From: Euonymus europaeus
Lineage: Eukaryota > Streptophyta > Magnoliopsida > Celastrales > Celastraceae
Assembly: GCA_963580455.1 (NCBI GenBank)
Contig: OY756957.1
Span: 29,728,501-29,792,500, forward strand
Direction: 5' to 3'
DNA: 64,000 bases
The notes under the pieces were generated by a model. That model saw only the letters and a list, made by a program, of their open reading frames with translations. It was not told where the DNA came from and made no database searches. The position numbers and the translations under genes were made by a program. Shown one piece after another: positions 37,575-50,900 of this stretch; position 1 is the stretch's first letter; every line of letters starts with the position of its first letter.

Positions 37575-40198
37575 CTAAAAGGCATTCTTCTTGCCGATGA
37601 GCCACAACCAATCCAGAGAAACCCCAGCAAATATGCCACCCAGAAGAAATAGTACCAGCAAATTACCCAAAGCATTCTGCTCAGGTCCCTACAGAACCAT
37701 AAAACACAAATCAATAAGAAAACTACAAAGAAAAAGTGACCGCAGAGATCATAATATGTTGTGACTAACCTTGTAGCCTTTAGGTGCCACTGTAAGGACG
37801 CAGACAGTTAGATGACCATTAGTCAATCCCAAGAAGGAGACAAGAAATATCATCCAACCCTGATCACCATATTTTGCGGTGAAGTAAAATGCGGGAATGA
37901 GTAGGATACGTAACAGAATTGCGATCATAAGCCCTTTTCTGGACTCCAACTTGATGTATTTTATGAGAGGAGCGTATCTTCCAACCAAATCCCATGCATT
38001 GTACATTGCAATCAAAACCAGTGAATACCTGAAATGACAATATAACATTAATAAAGCAAAGATCACAATCAGTTTCCTGTTCACTGCCCACAAGTTTTAA
38101 GATAAATGAAGAAAAATATCCAGAAGGAAGAAGGAAAAAAAAGACAACAAACAATGTTCTTGTTCAGTAAATCAGAAAACTTTCACATTAATCACGTGCA
38201 AGAACTTACCACTCGCCCAACTTGTGTTCTCCAGTGTTTTCATATAAGAACCCCGGGAATATTGATAGTGTCAGCACATATATGAGAAAAATGTCAAGTG
38301 CATAATCTATGTTCTGAAACAACAATTGTTTGGTGCTTAATCTATCTTCGGCCTGTCGGAAAAAGAAAAAAAAGGATTTTAGAAACTTGAACGCAACAAG
38401 AAACCCATCATGCACTGTAATATGTAAAAAACAGGAGTTGCAACATTACTTCGTTTTGCTGTGTCTGGATGCCAGCGGCTGCCAGATCAGCTGAAACAGT
38501 TTTTGATCCTTGTGATGCTGCCTTTGCTCGATAGTACTTCACTATCGCTAGTTTAGGGAAGACAAATGCATATACCAGAATGCAAATAAACTCAAAGAAT
38601 GTGGAGATCGCCAGAAACAACACTGCAGAAGTGGTAATAGAAGATGTTATTCTGAGTTTTGTTTTTCCATTTCCAATTTCATATTTTTTCAGCACCAGAC
38701 AGGACATTACCAAAAACTGTATACATCTATGCAAATCAATAAAGAATGCACGCCATTCTAAAGTTCACTAATTTCTTTGTTCCATTATATGCAATTTAGG
38801 TTAAGACTTAAGACTCATATGCTCTATCATCGAGATAATGCATCCGAATTTTGAAGAGCAGCTAGAACAATTAAGTAAAACTGCATTGCCAAATCAGAAT
38901 GTTCATTGTATGCTTATTATTTTTCAAAATGTCACATACTGGTTCCCTTGCGAAGACCATGTTCTGCTTTATCAAAGGCTGCTTTTGTGATTAGCCTCAA
39001 AGCAGAAGTCAGTGCTCCTGATGCGGCCATACCACCAAAGAAGGACTGCAGATGATAATACAAAATTTATTAATAGCAAGTAGTTTCAAAAGGAGCAAGA
39101 TTACATATTCATTTTTTCAAAGAGCAAACAAGGATTTCCAAAAGAAAGAAGGGCAGAAGGCTGACCTGAATGAACTCAGGGCGCATGAAACATAGATCTC
39201 CAACCATTCCACCCTGGACATGGGCATCTGCAAGCCCAAAACAAGCAACAATTGCGCATACACCAACAAAAGGTCCTACTCCACCTTTCCCTGATGTGGC
39301 TAAATCCAACTGTTACAATTTTAGGGTAGAATAGACTCAAAATTTCATAGAAATAGCTATTTAACAATGACTGAGCCATTACATAATAGAGTTTAGTATC
39401 ACTTACAACTATAAGTGAGAAAGTGCTTAGGGTGAAGATTGTGTATCCAGCTAAGTTCCGCTTTCTGGTGTTGATCCTAGACTCATTGTACGCTAGTATT
39501 GCCATCGTTCCCAAAGCAAAGGGTTGATAAACAAGGGTAAGTACCCTTGAAGGATGGTAGTCCTTCAAACAAAAAGGAAAAAACACCAGCAGATAAATAG
39601 TCTTGTAGTATTGGAACTGAAGTTCGTAAGACACCTAACTGCGTGACACAAAATTTTGAGGTGCCAATTTAGATTTGAAGAGTAGTAAGAAGCAAATGGG
39701 TTTTAGGTGATACTCAATCAAATTAACCAACTATAAGACTATTTTTGGTTTTAAGACTTCAAAATAATTTGAAGCAACAAGCAGTGCTAAAGCATAATCA
39801 ATCAATCGTTGAGGACATCTGATCATCCTATCTGCAGAACTTTCTGTATGAAGGGAAATTGAATCATAAAAGGAAATTGAAGGTCCTGCTGCCAAGACAA
39901 AAACAAAGCAGCTTAGTAATCACTCATTTGTAAAAGAAACAGCAGCATGAGCCACTCACCGGGAACAACGCGTAGTAGTAATCTCCTATTGTCAGCATAC
40001 TGTTCCAGGAGATGAGCGATCCAAACCCTAGAATCCAACATGCTACATTGGCTAGAAATTTCCCCTGATTTGCCACACACAGAGTCAATATCATATCTAA
40101 GTGATACAAAAAAAAAAAGCTTTTCCTCTCTAATTTCAACCTATGAAAGCACAAACCTCAAGCCTCTTTGAAGACTCACTTCCATCAGCAAAACTCAT
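37575..40198 (-). CDS. equilibrative nucleoside transporter (ENT3/6/7 type)
   Basis: Nine exons: 40157-40198, 39960-40064, 39407-39562, 39166-39309, 38940-39045, 38450-38622, 38210-38352, 37770-38028, 37575-37688; 413 residues, the usual ENT length. The first exon gives MSFADGSESSKRLE, then GKFLANVACWILGFGSLISWNSMLT, the typical ENT TM1 with its W-N motif. About eleven hydrophobic segments follow, with a long hydrophilic loop after TM6 (about 233-275, KYYRAKAASQGSKTVSADLA). Signature sites include GLADAHVQGGMVGDL in TM4, the RPEFIQSFFGGMAASGALTSALR region and YNAWDLVGRY in TM8. It ends GVSLDWLWLIGKKNAF. Plant ENTs import nucleosides (often with protons) at the plasma membrane. An AG acceptor only about 10 bp before the ATG suggests a 5' UTR intron with its first exon near 40930-41060. 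Confidence 0.95.
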
Positions 40199-41099
40199 GT
40201 CTATTTCCTACAAAACCACCAGTCAAATTTAAGACCGCAATTTCAGATAATTCATTTCAACATGGAAAAATGTCATCTGCATCGCAGAATTGCGACCACA
40301 CGGAGCGAAGTAAAGATCATTAAATAAAACAAATACATACAGCCGACAAATGAAAACAAAAACAAAAGGAGGAAGAAAAATATGATTGTGCTATAACTTG
40401 ATGATTATACTCTAAATGTGGAACTGAATCTGGTATGTTAACATAACTATCAGGTTGCTCGTAAAGCAAACGCATCACTGATATCAAAAGACTGAGAAAA
40501 GTCGTTTCTGAGATTGCACAAATCCAAAAGACAAAAAAAAAGGTGAAATGACCCCATATCTCCATTAAAATACTAAAAGATGCTTCCACATCAGAGACCA
40601 GAAACACATGACAAATAATTTATTTTTAAAAAAAGAAAAGAAAGAAAGAGGCTTTACTTGATGGGGAGAAACAGAAAGGAAAGCTGATCGACTGTCTAGG
40701 ACTGAAGACAGAACCACTAACTCTATACAAGAACAACCATTCAAGATAGGTAACTGTATATGCAGGAGGATGTTTTTTTTCCAATGCAGAAAGGGTTCCG
40801 ACCCCATGATTTCAATTGAGGATGTCTTTGAGCCTTAATAAAATAAATTCGCTGATACAGTAAAGCAGCAGAGACGCATGAAAAAGAAGAGGAAATGAAC
40901 ATATTATAAGGAAACGAAAGAAAAGCAGGAACCTTATCAACCGTGCCGAAAGGAATAGGTGACTCTACTTCTTTACCCGGACAGGCGTGGACTGTGAATT
41001 CCAAAGTCTGGGTTTTTAAAAAGGAGACATCTTTCAGAGATTCTGTGTAATGGAATGGAAGAGAAGGATTACGGAAAAGTGAGAATCGAGATAAAAAGA

Positions 41100-44000
41100 G
41101 GGCAAGTGAATCAAGAGAATCTTTTCTGAATCATAGGAGTGACGACGATTGGTTTTAGAATTCCACCCAGCTGACTTGCTTGCGTTTATTTATGATTTCT
41201 GATTGGTTTGGATCCTGATCTTTGGTTAAGGTCGTAAGGTTTGAAAACAAAACGGAATTTATCTCCAAAAGAAAGTCATTCAAGATAAGTCAACAGAAAC
41301 ACGCCTACCTGTATTTTTAAAAGGTTGGTCGATGCAAATCCAAACTCTATATTTTGGTCAATCAAAGCAAGCAATTCAATAATTCTGTGTATTTTTGAAT
41401 TACAAGTAATGTAGCATTTATGTGTAATATCTCTATACACGTTTCCCGATCCTATTTCCATGTGCTCAAATAAATCTGCATTTTTAGGTGATAAAATATA
41501 AAGAAGCACGAGATTTTCATAGTGAACGAGACATATAAGATATACCCATAATTTATTCTCACATAATATGTACAAGAATTGATTATTAAAATTGTGTGTG
41601 GCAGGGTAGATGTCAATGAGATTGATACTTGCGTGGACGCATAAGGAAATAATGGAATGTGAAGAAAATGGATCATCCATGATTACCATACCCGGAAAAT
41701 CATAACAAAAGCAACGAGATTTATGTCCACCTTGAACACCAACGATTATAAGAATCTGAAAACTTGATAAAAATCTGAACACATTTTTTCAATGTAGCAC
41801 ATGGGTTATTATGAATAGAGAAACAAGAAAATTGTGTCAAATTCTATAACAAGTTCGGCAAAAGTGGTAGTAACCCAATCTACTTAACTGCGAATGGCAT
41901 AACTATGATAGTTTTGTTCTTTTTCTCGATCCTCTAAAAAAGCTCTGTTTATATTTTATTTTGATATAATTCATAGTATTTGTAGAATACATTCAAATCC
42001 TTGGATCGTGTTTATCTTCTCTTCAAATCCTTAATCATGCACATCCATGTATTGTGTTTTAGATTATAAAAACCTTTTAGAATCTATTAAGCTATACTCT
42101 TGGATAAATCTTTTTATTGCCAACCTTGACCCTCTTAAGTATTTTCACTTTTTTGGGAGCATAATAAATTTTGTGCATATACCATTTAAACCCTAAAAAT
42201 TTACATGTTTGTCGATGTACATCTGGGGCGACGGCCGAGTTTCACACTAGTAATATGCATAGAGACGATTTCTATAATTAATTTTGTGATATCTAAATTG
42301 TACACTAATAATTCTATAATTGTGCCGCATAATTTTGGTTTTTTTTAAAAAAATATAAACTTTTAGAATGTGTGAATGTTTATATAGTAAGAAAGTGAAG
42401 ATACATATGCAAAAGGTCAGAGTAAAGATATTTAGAGATTCTTGGCATCTATAAAAGATTCGTTGAAATGATTGTTAATGGAAATATTAAAATATTAATT
42501 AAAAAATCATCCCAAAAAGAGAAGAGGGCTGAACTAATATTGAAGATTTGGACAAGTGAATTGTGAATGCGCGCGTTTTATTGTGTGTAAGCAACGATAG
42601 TGAGCGGCACAAGTTGTTGAATTATATCCTACGAAAGTTGCAACATCTCCACCGCAAAAATTCAGCCTCGTGTGGACTCAGAAAGTCTTCGATCGATCGG
42701 TCAACGATGACACACTCACAACTGTTGAATATTTGTAGGCAGGCTTGCTTGCATGGAGAGGGGCTGTAATTAGCCTAAAAAGGCTAACAGCAATTGCAAG
42801 TTTGCAACCACGTCAGTAAAAATAAATATCTATACATAATACATAATTTCTTCCTCGTCTTATTGTAGCTAGTAATAGTATTAGTCTCCATGTTATTCCA
42901 ACAAAATAGACCTATTTGAATTACACAATTATATCAAAATTAATATTATATATCGCATATATTTCATAAAAGTAAAATGATATACTCAATTATATCAACA
43001 AAATACGTCTTTTAATATAATTATATTAGTAAGACACGCATTCTCATCTATACATTTCCCAACAAAATACCACCACCATTGTGGTTTGTCGGGACATAAA
43101 TAAATAGTTGCATGAAATGGGGACGGTTTGTTGGTTCTTTTTTGTTGGATCAATTGGTATGGCATGTGAGTTGTCATGTCCACATGTTGGCTCAATTTGT
43201 GGGTTGGGCACAGACTCATATTTTACATCAAATTTAATATTGAATTCTATTTCTATTATACAAAAATCAGAGCAACAAATTTACACCATGCTTATCAAAA
43301 AAAAATTACACCATTGTATAAATATATTTTGTTAGCTTAGCTATGTCAATAAAAATATATATTCCAATACTTCTCGTTGGCCAAAACAAAAATTAATCAT
43401 TACAATTGCTCTAACTATCCCAATGACTTTTAAATCGTGTTTATTTGAATTTTTTGTGTTATTATGATTTAGTTTTAATGTTTGAGGTTTATAATTTAAG
43501 AATTAGTATACAATTTAGGATTTAGAATTTGAGACTTATCAAAAAAATAAATAATACAATTTGGGGTTTAAGGGTTTAGGATTGTTTTCTTTTTCTTTTT
43601 CAAAATTAACTAAATGATAATATTATAATAACTAAAATACTCAAAAGCATTGAAAAAAAAATCGCTTGAGGTATTTGGGAGTAATTGAGCAATCACAATA
43701 GTGGTGGCCTAATGTTCCTATTAACTTTCCATTTAAATCATACATTTATTACAAACAAAATTATCTCATATATTTATCTATATCAGCAAAACGCGTATTG
43801 CCAATACAACTACAAGAACAAAAACACACGTCTTCTATTTTTTTTCATTACCCAAAAAGTGGTATCATATATTTATCCATATAAAAAAAACACGTCTGTT
43901 AATATAACCACATTAACAAAACACTTCGTAATATAATTTTTTCATTACCCAAAGTTCAGCCACTCAACATTACATTCTTTCATTTATTCCACGCTAAAAC

Positions 44001-46400
44001 TAATATACGGTCCCACCATTATTATCCAAAAACACGAACGAAACACATTTCCCAATAGGTTCACACCGACCAAAAGAATGTCCAAATAAGAATTTTTTGT
44101 CCACAGCCACGTCTACCTTGCATGTGCATTATATGCAAAAGTTAATTTTTGTTTAATAAATTAGCATTTATATATATACAAAAACCTCGGAATGCGTATC
44201 GTCTTATCTCGTCTCGTCTACTCTTTTCAGTTTTGTCTGGGCTACTGGTGGACTTTTACATTTTATAGTATTTGGGAATTGGGCTTTGCCATGTTTACCA
44301 TGACTTTGATACTGGGCTTTAGCATGTGAATTTCACTAATGAACTGGGCTCATCAGGAACTCGTGTCAAAACAAGGGCCCATTTTTTCTGGGGCTTACTG
44401 TGTTGTGTTTCCTAATTCATTTTTTATGACAAATAAATATCTTCATCCTGTGACATATGAGTTGAACCCAAGACCTGTATAGTTTGGGTTTCCATGTTTG
44501 GATGATATACATATATATATATATATAGTCCTAAAAGACACAGGGAAAAATAAATAAAAGTTTGATTTTAATATGACAAAAAGAATCATCAATTTCTATA
44601 TGAAGTCAAATCCAATAAGTTGGATTTTTAGTCACCGACTAACTTAGACATAAAGTCGAACTTCCTTTTTATATGAACCCAACTCGTCACAACAAACAAA
44701 TACATGCAACTGTTCCTCAACATCAATCCATTCCAGTCCCTGTTTTTATTCCACCAATATCTTCCCACTTAATTTAAGAAATGAAGCTTTATTAATATTA
44801 TCATTGACTCAATTGCTAGGTGTTAATAGAATCTGGATTGGATTCTGAGAATAAGTGAGCAAACTCGCTAGCAATATTGTTCATACAGATAATCAAATAA
44901 GATATCAAACAAACCAAAATAGAAGAAAGATCATGTCTCTCCAATTGACACACTCCGATAGCACGATTTCTAGGTTCCTCTCTCTTTGAGAAACAAGGTG
45001 TACATGAGAAAAAAATAAAAATTAAATTGTCATCCCATTATTCCATTGAAAATACCCAAAACTGGTAAGCTACCAAAAACATTAAAAAAAAGAGAACAAT
45101 ATGGATTGAACTAGTAGACCACAATAATAATTGATTAATTTTTGGGTGCAAAATTATGCCGGCCAAAATTTAACATTATTAATTATGAGGTGGGCCTGGG
45201 TCTGGGCCTTCAGGATTTTGGCCCACATTAGTCGCATTATATCTTTCTTATGATTGGACCTTTATGGTATAAGCAATCACGTATTGGACGAAAAGTAGAG
45301 AATGCAGACGAGTCCAAGCGGACCATTGTGATTGTGGGACCCACATCAAGCACTTGACTGTTGTTAAAGCGAAAATGGCTGTCGTGCCTGGTGCCCCTTT
45401 GCCCTCCCGGTTCACTCCGCTGGAGTTGCCGTTTGTGTGATTTTACTTTTTTAGCCTCTTCATTAGTGTGCTGCATGACATATTTAGGATTTCCTTTCCA
45501 ATCACTGACCTTTTTTGATCAACTTTAATTGATTCCCTGCTAGTTGGCTTAAATGAGCTAAAAAATGATTGAATCTTTTTGAGCTCCAACCAATCGTATA
45601 GACTCGGAAAATTTTATATTTAATTCCCATTAAAAATAATATATTTGTGTGTAAGTATTGAGTGTCAGTCCAATTAATGATTTATCTCGTCATCAGATAA
45701 AAAATTTCTAAAACAAAAATTAAAAGAAGCGCGTCCAATAGTATTCATATAAACTTTCAAAAGTTTTTTTCTACAAAAATATATGACAATAACGTATACT
45801 CTCTTTTAGAAGCTTGACGCCTAATTAGATATTTAGATGATGCATGTTGATCTCACAACTGGGAAATTATCATTCCCCACAATGAATCATTTCTTGTCCA
45901 ATGAATTAATTTGGTTAGTGCCGCCCTCGACTTATTCATGAAAGAAACAAGAGTGTGTTACATCACCCGAATATGGAAATTTTCTCAACCATGCACAAAC
46001 TTCATTATATTATTTCACCAACAATACAATGAACCACTTCTTTTTTTACCTACTACACTTTTCTTGTATACGACCTTATTGCCTTATTGGGTGGCTCATA
46101 AACAAACTACAGTTACATCACTTGGCATGAAGCCATGAACTAATCGTATTGCTTTCTCTCTCTATATATATATATATATTAATATTATATTATATATATG
46201 GTCACTTTGTTGCGTTTGACAAAAGGCACTCTCAACCAATCAACCTGCGGTATCTCCACCGCCCAAACCCCACACTGCCTACGTGGATCCCATTCCAAGA
46301 CAACTGCCTCCACAGTATACAATAGCAATTAGCAACTTACTGGGACCCATCAGTGTCCAGGATATTTCAGGACATTTCCGGATCTTTAAGAACTCGACTC
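41100..46400. other. 5-kb intergenic region, repeat remnants
   Basis: AT-rich with no convincing gene. Related AT-rich phrases of the type ATATTTATC(T/C)ATAT.A(A/G)...ACACGTCT and TTAATATAA occur at about 42900-43080, 43740-43820 and 43860-43940, probably copies of one old repeat. An (AT)n microsatellite lies at about 44506-44528 and another at 46160-46200. A degenerate TTTAGGATTTAG/GGGTTTAAGGGTTTAGG stretch occurs at 43500-43580. Confidence 0.4.
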
Positions 46401-46572
46401 TAAACTCATGAGCTTAAAACATACATTATATCTTTATCTTTATTGCTCGTTTGTGAGAGGTGTTTAAACTTGCCACAAAACCAAATAATCAGCGGAGAAT
46501 CCAACGCAACGTAACCCAAAATACACACTCCGGCTCTAAGCTCAAACTCTTCTCCAATCGTCAAAGAAAAAA

Positions 46573-47946
46573 ATGACACCACAGCACTATGCGACGGAGC
46601 TCGACTCGGCCACCTCCTCCCCTCGCTCTGAATACTCAGCTCACGACAACAACGCACGTACTGTACGCTTCATGTGCAGCTTCGGAGGTCAAATCATCCC
46701 CCGCCCCAACGACAACCAGCTCCGCTATGTTGGCGGCGACACTCGAATTGTCGCAATTCAGCGCTCCTCCACCTTCTCCGCCCTCCTCGTCAAGCTCGCC
46801 AAGCTCTCAGGCAATAAATTGGCGATTTTTAATTTGTGTTTGAAGTGATTTGATATTTGTGATCAACCATTAATATTTTGTTTAGTGAATTTGAATTCAT
46901 GAGTTGTAATTTCAGCTTGTAGCAATTTTAGTGTGAAGTACCAACTGCCCAATGAAGATCTTGACGCCCTGATTTCTGTGACAACGGACGAGGACGTGGA
47001 GAACATGATGGACGAATATGACAGGCTGTCACACAATCATAACCCGAAAGCGGCTCGTTTCCGACTTTTTCTATTTGACATAGGGGATATCTCACGAGCC
47101 AGCAGCATCAGCTCACTCCTCGACGGCTCGGCTAACCGTCAGCACTGGTTTCTTGACGCCCTCAATGGTGGTGGCGTGGGTCTCGAGCGTGGCCGCTCAG
47201 AAGTTTCATCGATTGTGTCCGAAGTACCGGATTATCTATTTGGTTTGGATAATTCAGATGATACCCAGCCTTCTCGTGAACCAAGAATGAAGACCCGAAC
47301 CGTTATACCGGATAACGTGTCTGTTTCCGATCCCGGATCACCTGCTCCGGCTGTTCAGTCTCCGTTTGGCTCGACTTCGTCGGCTTCTATCGTGCCATCT
47401 ATGCCGGATCTTCCACCGGTGAAGACCAGACCCGATAACCCGGAGCCAATTATGCAGGTGAAGGAGAATCCGGTTGAGGTTTCTGTAGAGATGAATGAGC
47501 AACCTTCATCGCAGCCAATCATGTATTCGGGCAATCCCGTATTCCACTACATGCAGGAGCCACATTATCCAGGCCCTCCGGTACAACAATATCCAGTTTA
47601 TTACGTCCCGGGTCTGGGTCATCCGGGAATGATGCCAACCCAGCAGGTTCAAAATCGGGCCCCATATGTGCATCATCAAATGCCGGTTCAAACGAATCAA
47701 ATACCAGTTGGGTATCATCAGCCGGCTCAGGGTATGGGTCCAATATATGGAGCTGGAATTAGGCCTATGGACCCTTATGACGTGTCAGCAAGATCTGTCA
47801 CTGATGGGACGAATCAGCAACTTTATTATGGTGTTAGACATGCGGGTGCGGTTCCAATGTATCCGCGTATGGTTGTGCCCGGTGGTGAAGAATTGCAAAG
47901 AACAGCATCAGATCTACGGGTCGGGTCTCGCAATGCCATTGAATAA
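46573..47946 (+). CDS. PB1-domain protein (octicosapeptide/Phox/Bem1p family)
   Basis: Two exons, 46573-46810 and 46916-47946, give 422 residues. The PB1 domain covers about 28-130: TVRFMCSFGGQIIPRPNDNQLRYVGG, ALLVKLAKLS, VKYQLPNEDLDALISV and the acidic OPCA box TTDEDVENMMDEYDRL. The first basic residue (R, usual K) is retained as a charge. The rest is low-complexity: Ser/Asp-rich to about 250, then Pro/Tyr/Gln/Met-rich (HYPGPPVQQYPVYYVPGLGHPGMMP), a composition common in scaffold or condensate-forming proteins. PB1 domains pair by charge with other PB1 proteins; partners here are unknown. The splice donor at 46811 is GC (CAG|GCAATA), since no GT within the frame would restore the conserved SxxxFSVKYQLP join; the acceptor is TTTCAG. 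Confidence 0.9.
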
Positions 47947-50900
47947 TCTATTTTTCTTTTTGGGTTTTATTCCTGTGTGTCTAAGGCATATGTATTAATT
48001 ATGTGGATGGCATGGCATGGCATTGTTTACAGCGAACCTAAGACCTCTAATCTACTGTGTGTATTTCTGTAATAAGAGGTCAGTTGGTAGTTGTTATAGG
48101 GAAGGCAATCTGTTTAAATTTCCTTGATTTGCGATGTGTGTAAGATTTGTGTGTTTTGTATTTGTAATAAAAAATGTTATATGGCGCAGCCTAAACAACT
48201 GGTATAGTCAATTCCATCGTAGAATTATATTTTATTTTAAATTTAAAAATGGAATATCATATTCCTAAAATATTACATTATAATATTATATTTTATTGTG
48301 CACTTACAATAGAATATAATGTTACAATGAAATGGGATAATTTGGATAATTTAGCCCAGCACTATTATTTATCACCACTGTATTATTATTTATCACCACT
48401 GTAGTTAGCCTCATTTGTTGAAATTAAGCAATTATGAAAAGTACTGATGGCACATGCAATAGCCCAGTTGATTCACACAAAGAAAGAGAAAGATATAGAA
48501 ATAAAGCCGAGAAAAGTAGGGAGAGAATCCTAACAAGAAAAAAATGTAGCTTTTAGAGTGCGTTTGTTTTTTATTTTGCATAGCTTTAAACTGTGAATTT
48601 CGCATAAAATATTGTATTAATCAAATTCCATAGTATTTTACAATCACATAACATAATTGTTCATCTGCATGTTAAAATTTCAATTACTTTTTATTATAAT
48701 TTTTTTTTATAATTTTATTTACAAAATTAATCTAATAGAAAAATAAATCAAACACCCCACATCACTTTATATAGCTGATCCCACAACTTTTTACATATCA
48801 TTTTTTATAACTTTAAACGTATCATTTTTCACCGCTTAAAATTATGAAATATAATTATAAAATAAACGGATCCATTAATCTCGTCTGCACTACACAAATA
48901 TATAAGAGAAGTTCAACATGTATTGATGATAATAATTAATTTTTGGGTCATCCATATTAATAACGAAGCTGACTTATAACATCCTTAAGTTTGTAAGAAC
49001 ATTTTTAGCATCAATTATTATGGTATTGTGAAAAAAGATTACACACCGTCCTGAGAGTCTCGTGGCCTTACTGAACCACTGGGCTGATCTTCCAGGACTA
49101 AAGTCTCTTATTTTGGTCCAACTCTATGGGCTAATCTTTTATTCAAGTCAGTCAAAAGATTAACTGGGCTCAGTGACGTCTATCCCCGTCCGGCATATGA
49201 TAATATACATTGGAAAAGTGTTCGATTAGAAAGAGGCCAAGAGCACCCAAAGGCCCATAACCATTGGGCTCATCTGTTTCTTTATATCTGCAGACTGCAG
49301 TACATAAAATAATGGAAGTTTGTGGGCTTTTTCTTGCATCCAGCAGAGAGCTGAATCTACCGGGAAATAGAATCAAACGCTCCAACAAAACATACGAAGG
49401 AATTGAAGGAGAATAATATGATGAACACTATTAATACACCATTGTTTTCCAAGTTCACCCCAAAAATAATTTCAAAAATACAACTCTTTAACCACCCAAT
49501 TGTATCCAAACAATCGTGTAACTATTCATCCACCGTCTCTCTCTGAAACACCACCTCCATCTTCATTCCCTACACTAGGCGGACCTACGGGTGAAAGATA
49601 GGGGTAAAAGCACTTTTAGTTAGTGTCGTCCTCCACCATTACTGACTTTAAGACTTTTCTCCCAATGTCAAGCTGATCAGTTGCTATTTCTTTAAAACAG
49701 GTTAGATTATATTCCACATGCTTCAACAGCACATCTGCTTCCCATCAAACAAGGGGCTTTAAGAGGGAGCCAAAGCGAGAGGAGAAGAGTGAGAGATGCA
49801 GAGGAGATCATAGTTGGGTCGTGCCCTTGGCGATGAACTTGGACATTTATTGACTTGTCCATAGTCGGGTCGTGCCCTCCCATAACTTCCTTTTGTCTTC
49901 TACTTTGACTTTTGCAGCAAAGTGAGACCACCCAATATGGCTCAACTGAATTTCACCAACAAAACAAGGATTTCACTGAAACTTTAGCTCAACAATTAGG
50001 TTTTGGAGAGATGAGAGGATGGTAGAGGGAGAAAAGACAAGAGGAATAGTGTAGGGATTGTTTGGATGAAATAGAGTGATTTAAGATTTATACTTTTAAA
50101 ATTATTTTTGAGGTGAACTTGAGAAATAGTGGTGTGTCAATAGTGCTCATCAATCATTAATAAATATGTTTAATAAAGCGGTGCCCAAAATGATATCGCT
50201 TGCTTATAAGTTTGGTTGTACCATTTGGTCAAACAGGCATCTTAGGCTAGCGATACCGCTAGCTTATAAGTTTGGTTGTACCGTTTGGTCAAACAGGCAT
50301 AGTAGGTTTGCGATACCGTTAGCTTAAAATAAGCTCCAATTTAGAGTTTATTTGATAGCGGTTCATCAATTTTTTATTTTTTTTACATTTGTAATTTAGT
50401 AACACTTAAAATTTTAGTGTTACTATATTTTTTTAACACTTTAAATTTTGATTTAATAATAATCTTCTTAAAATTTAAATTTATTAAATTATACTTTTAT
50501 TTTATAATGAAATAAACATAAAAAATTATATTATTTATAAGCTAACTTAATTTTCACAATTTATAAATTAAATTATTTTTACAGCAAATAAGTTTTACTA
50601 AACGGAGCGAAATCATAACTCATAAGAACATGCCACGTTCTTCTTCATTTAATTCTGCTTGTGACCATTCCTATGAACACGTCTTTCATTCTATATACAA
50701 AAAGATAGGGGATATGTGTGCCATTAATGTTGTAAGGCAGATATAAAGTTATATAAGGAATATGCACGTCGGTTTGATAGAGCTTCTGGTAGCTTATACG
50801 TTAATTTTCTCCGCTCAGAGTTTATTCGCATTACCCACTCAAGTCAACACGCACACTAGAAAATTCCTTGAGTTTCTCATTTTGTCTCTCTCTCGCACAC

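Noticed and set aside
41276..41782. 168-residue minus-strand ORF
   Set aside because: No family resemblance, no splice or promoter support, composition like random AT-rich sequence; lies near the ENT promoter.
43490..43585. Telomere-like GGTTTAGGATTTAG stretch
   Set aside because: Too short and too degenerate to call an interstitial telomeric repeat.
47506..47743. Antisense ORFs overlapping the PB1 gene
   Set aside because: Shadows of the sense codons in a Pro/Gln-rich coding region.
48550..48890. Possible MITE with GAGTGCGTTTG and a weak complementary end
   Set aside because: Inverted ends match poorly and no target duplication was found.
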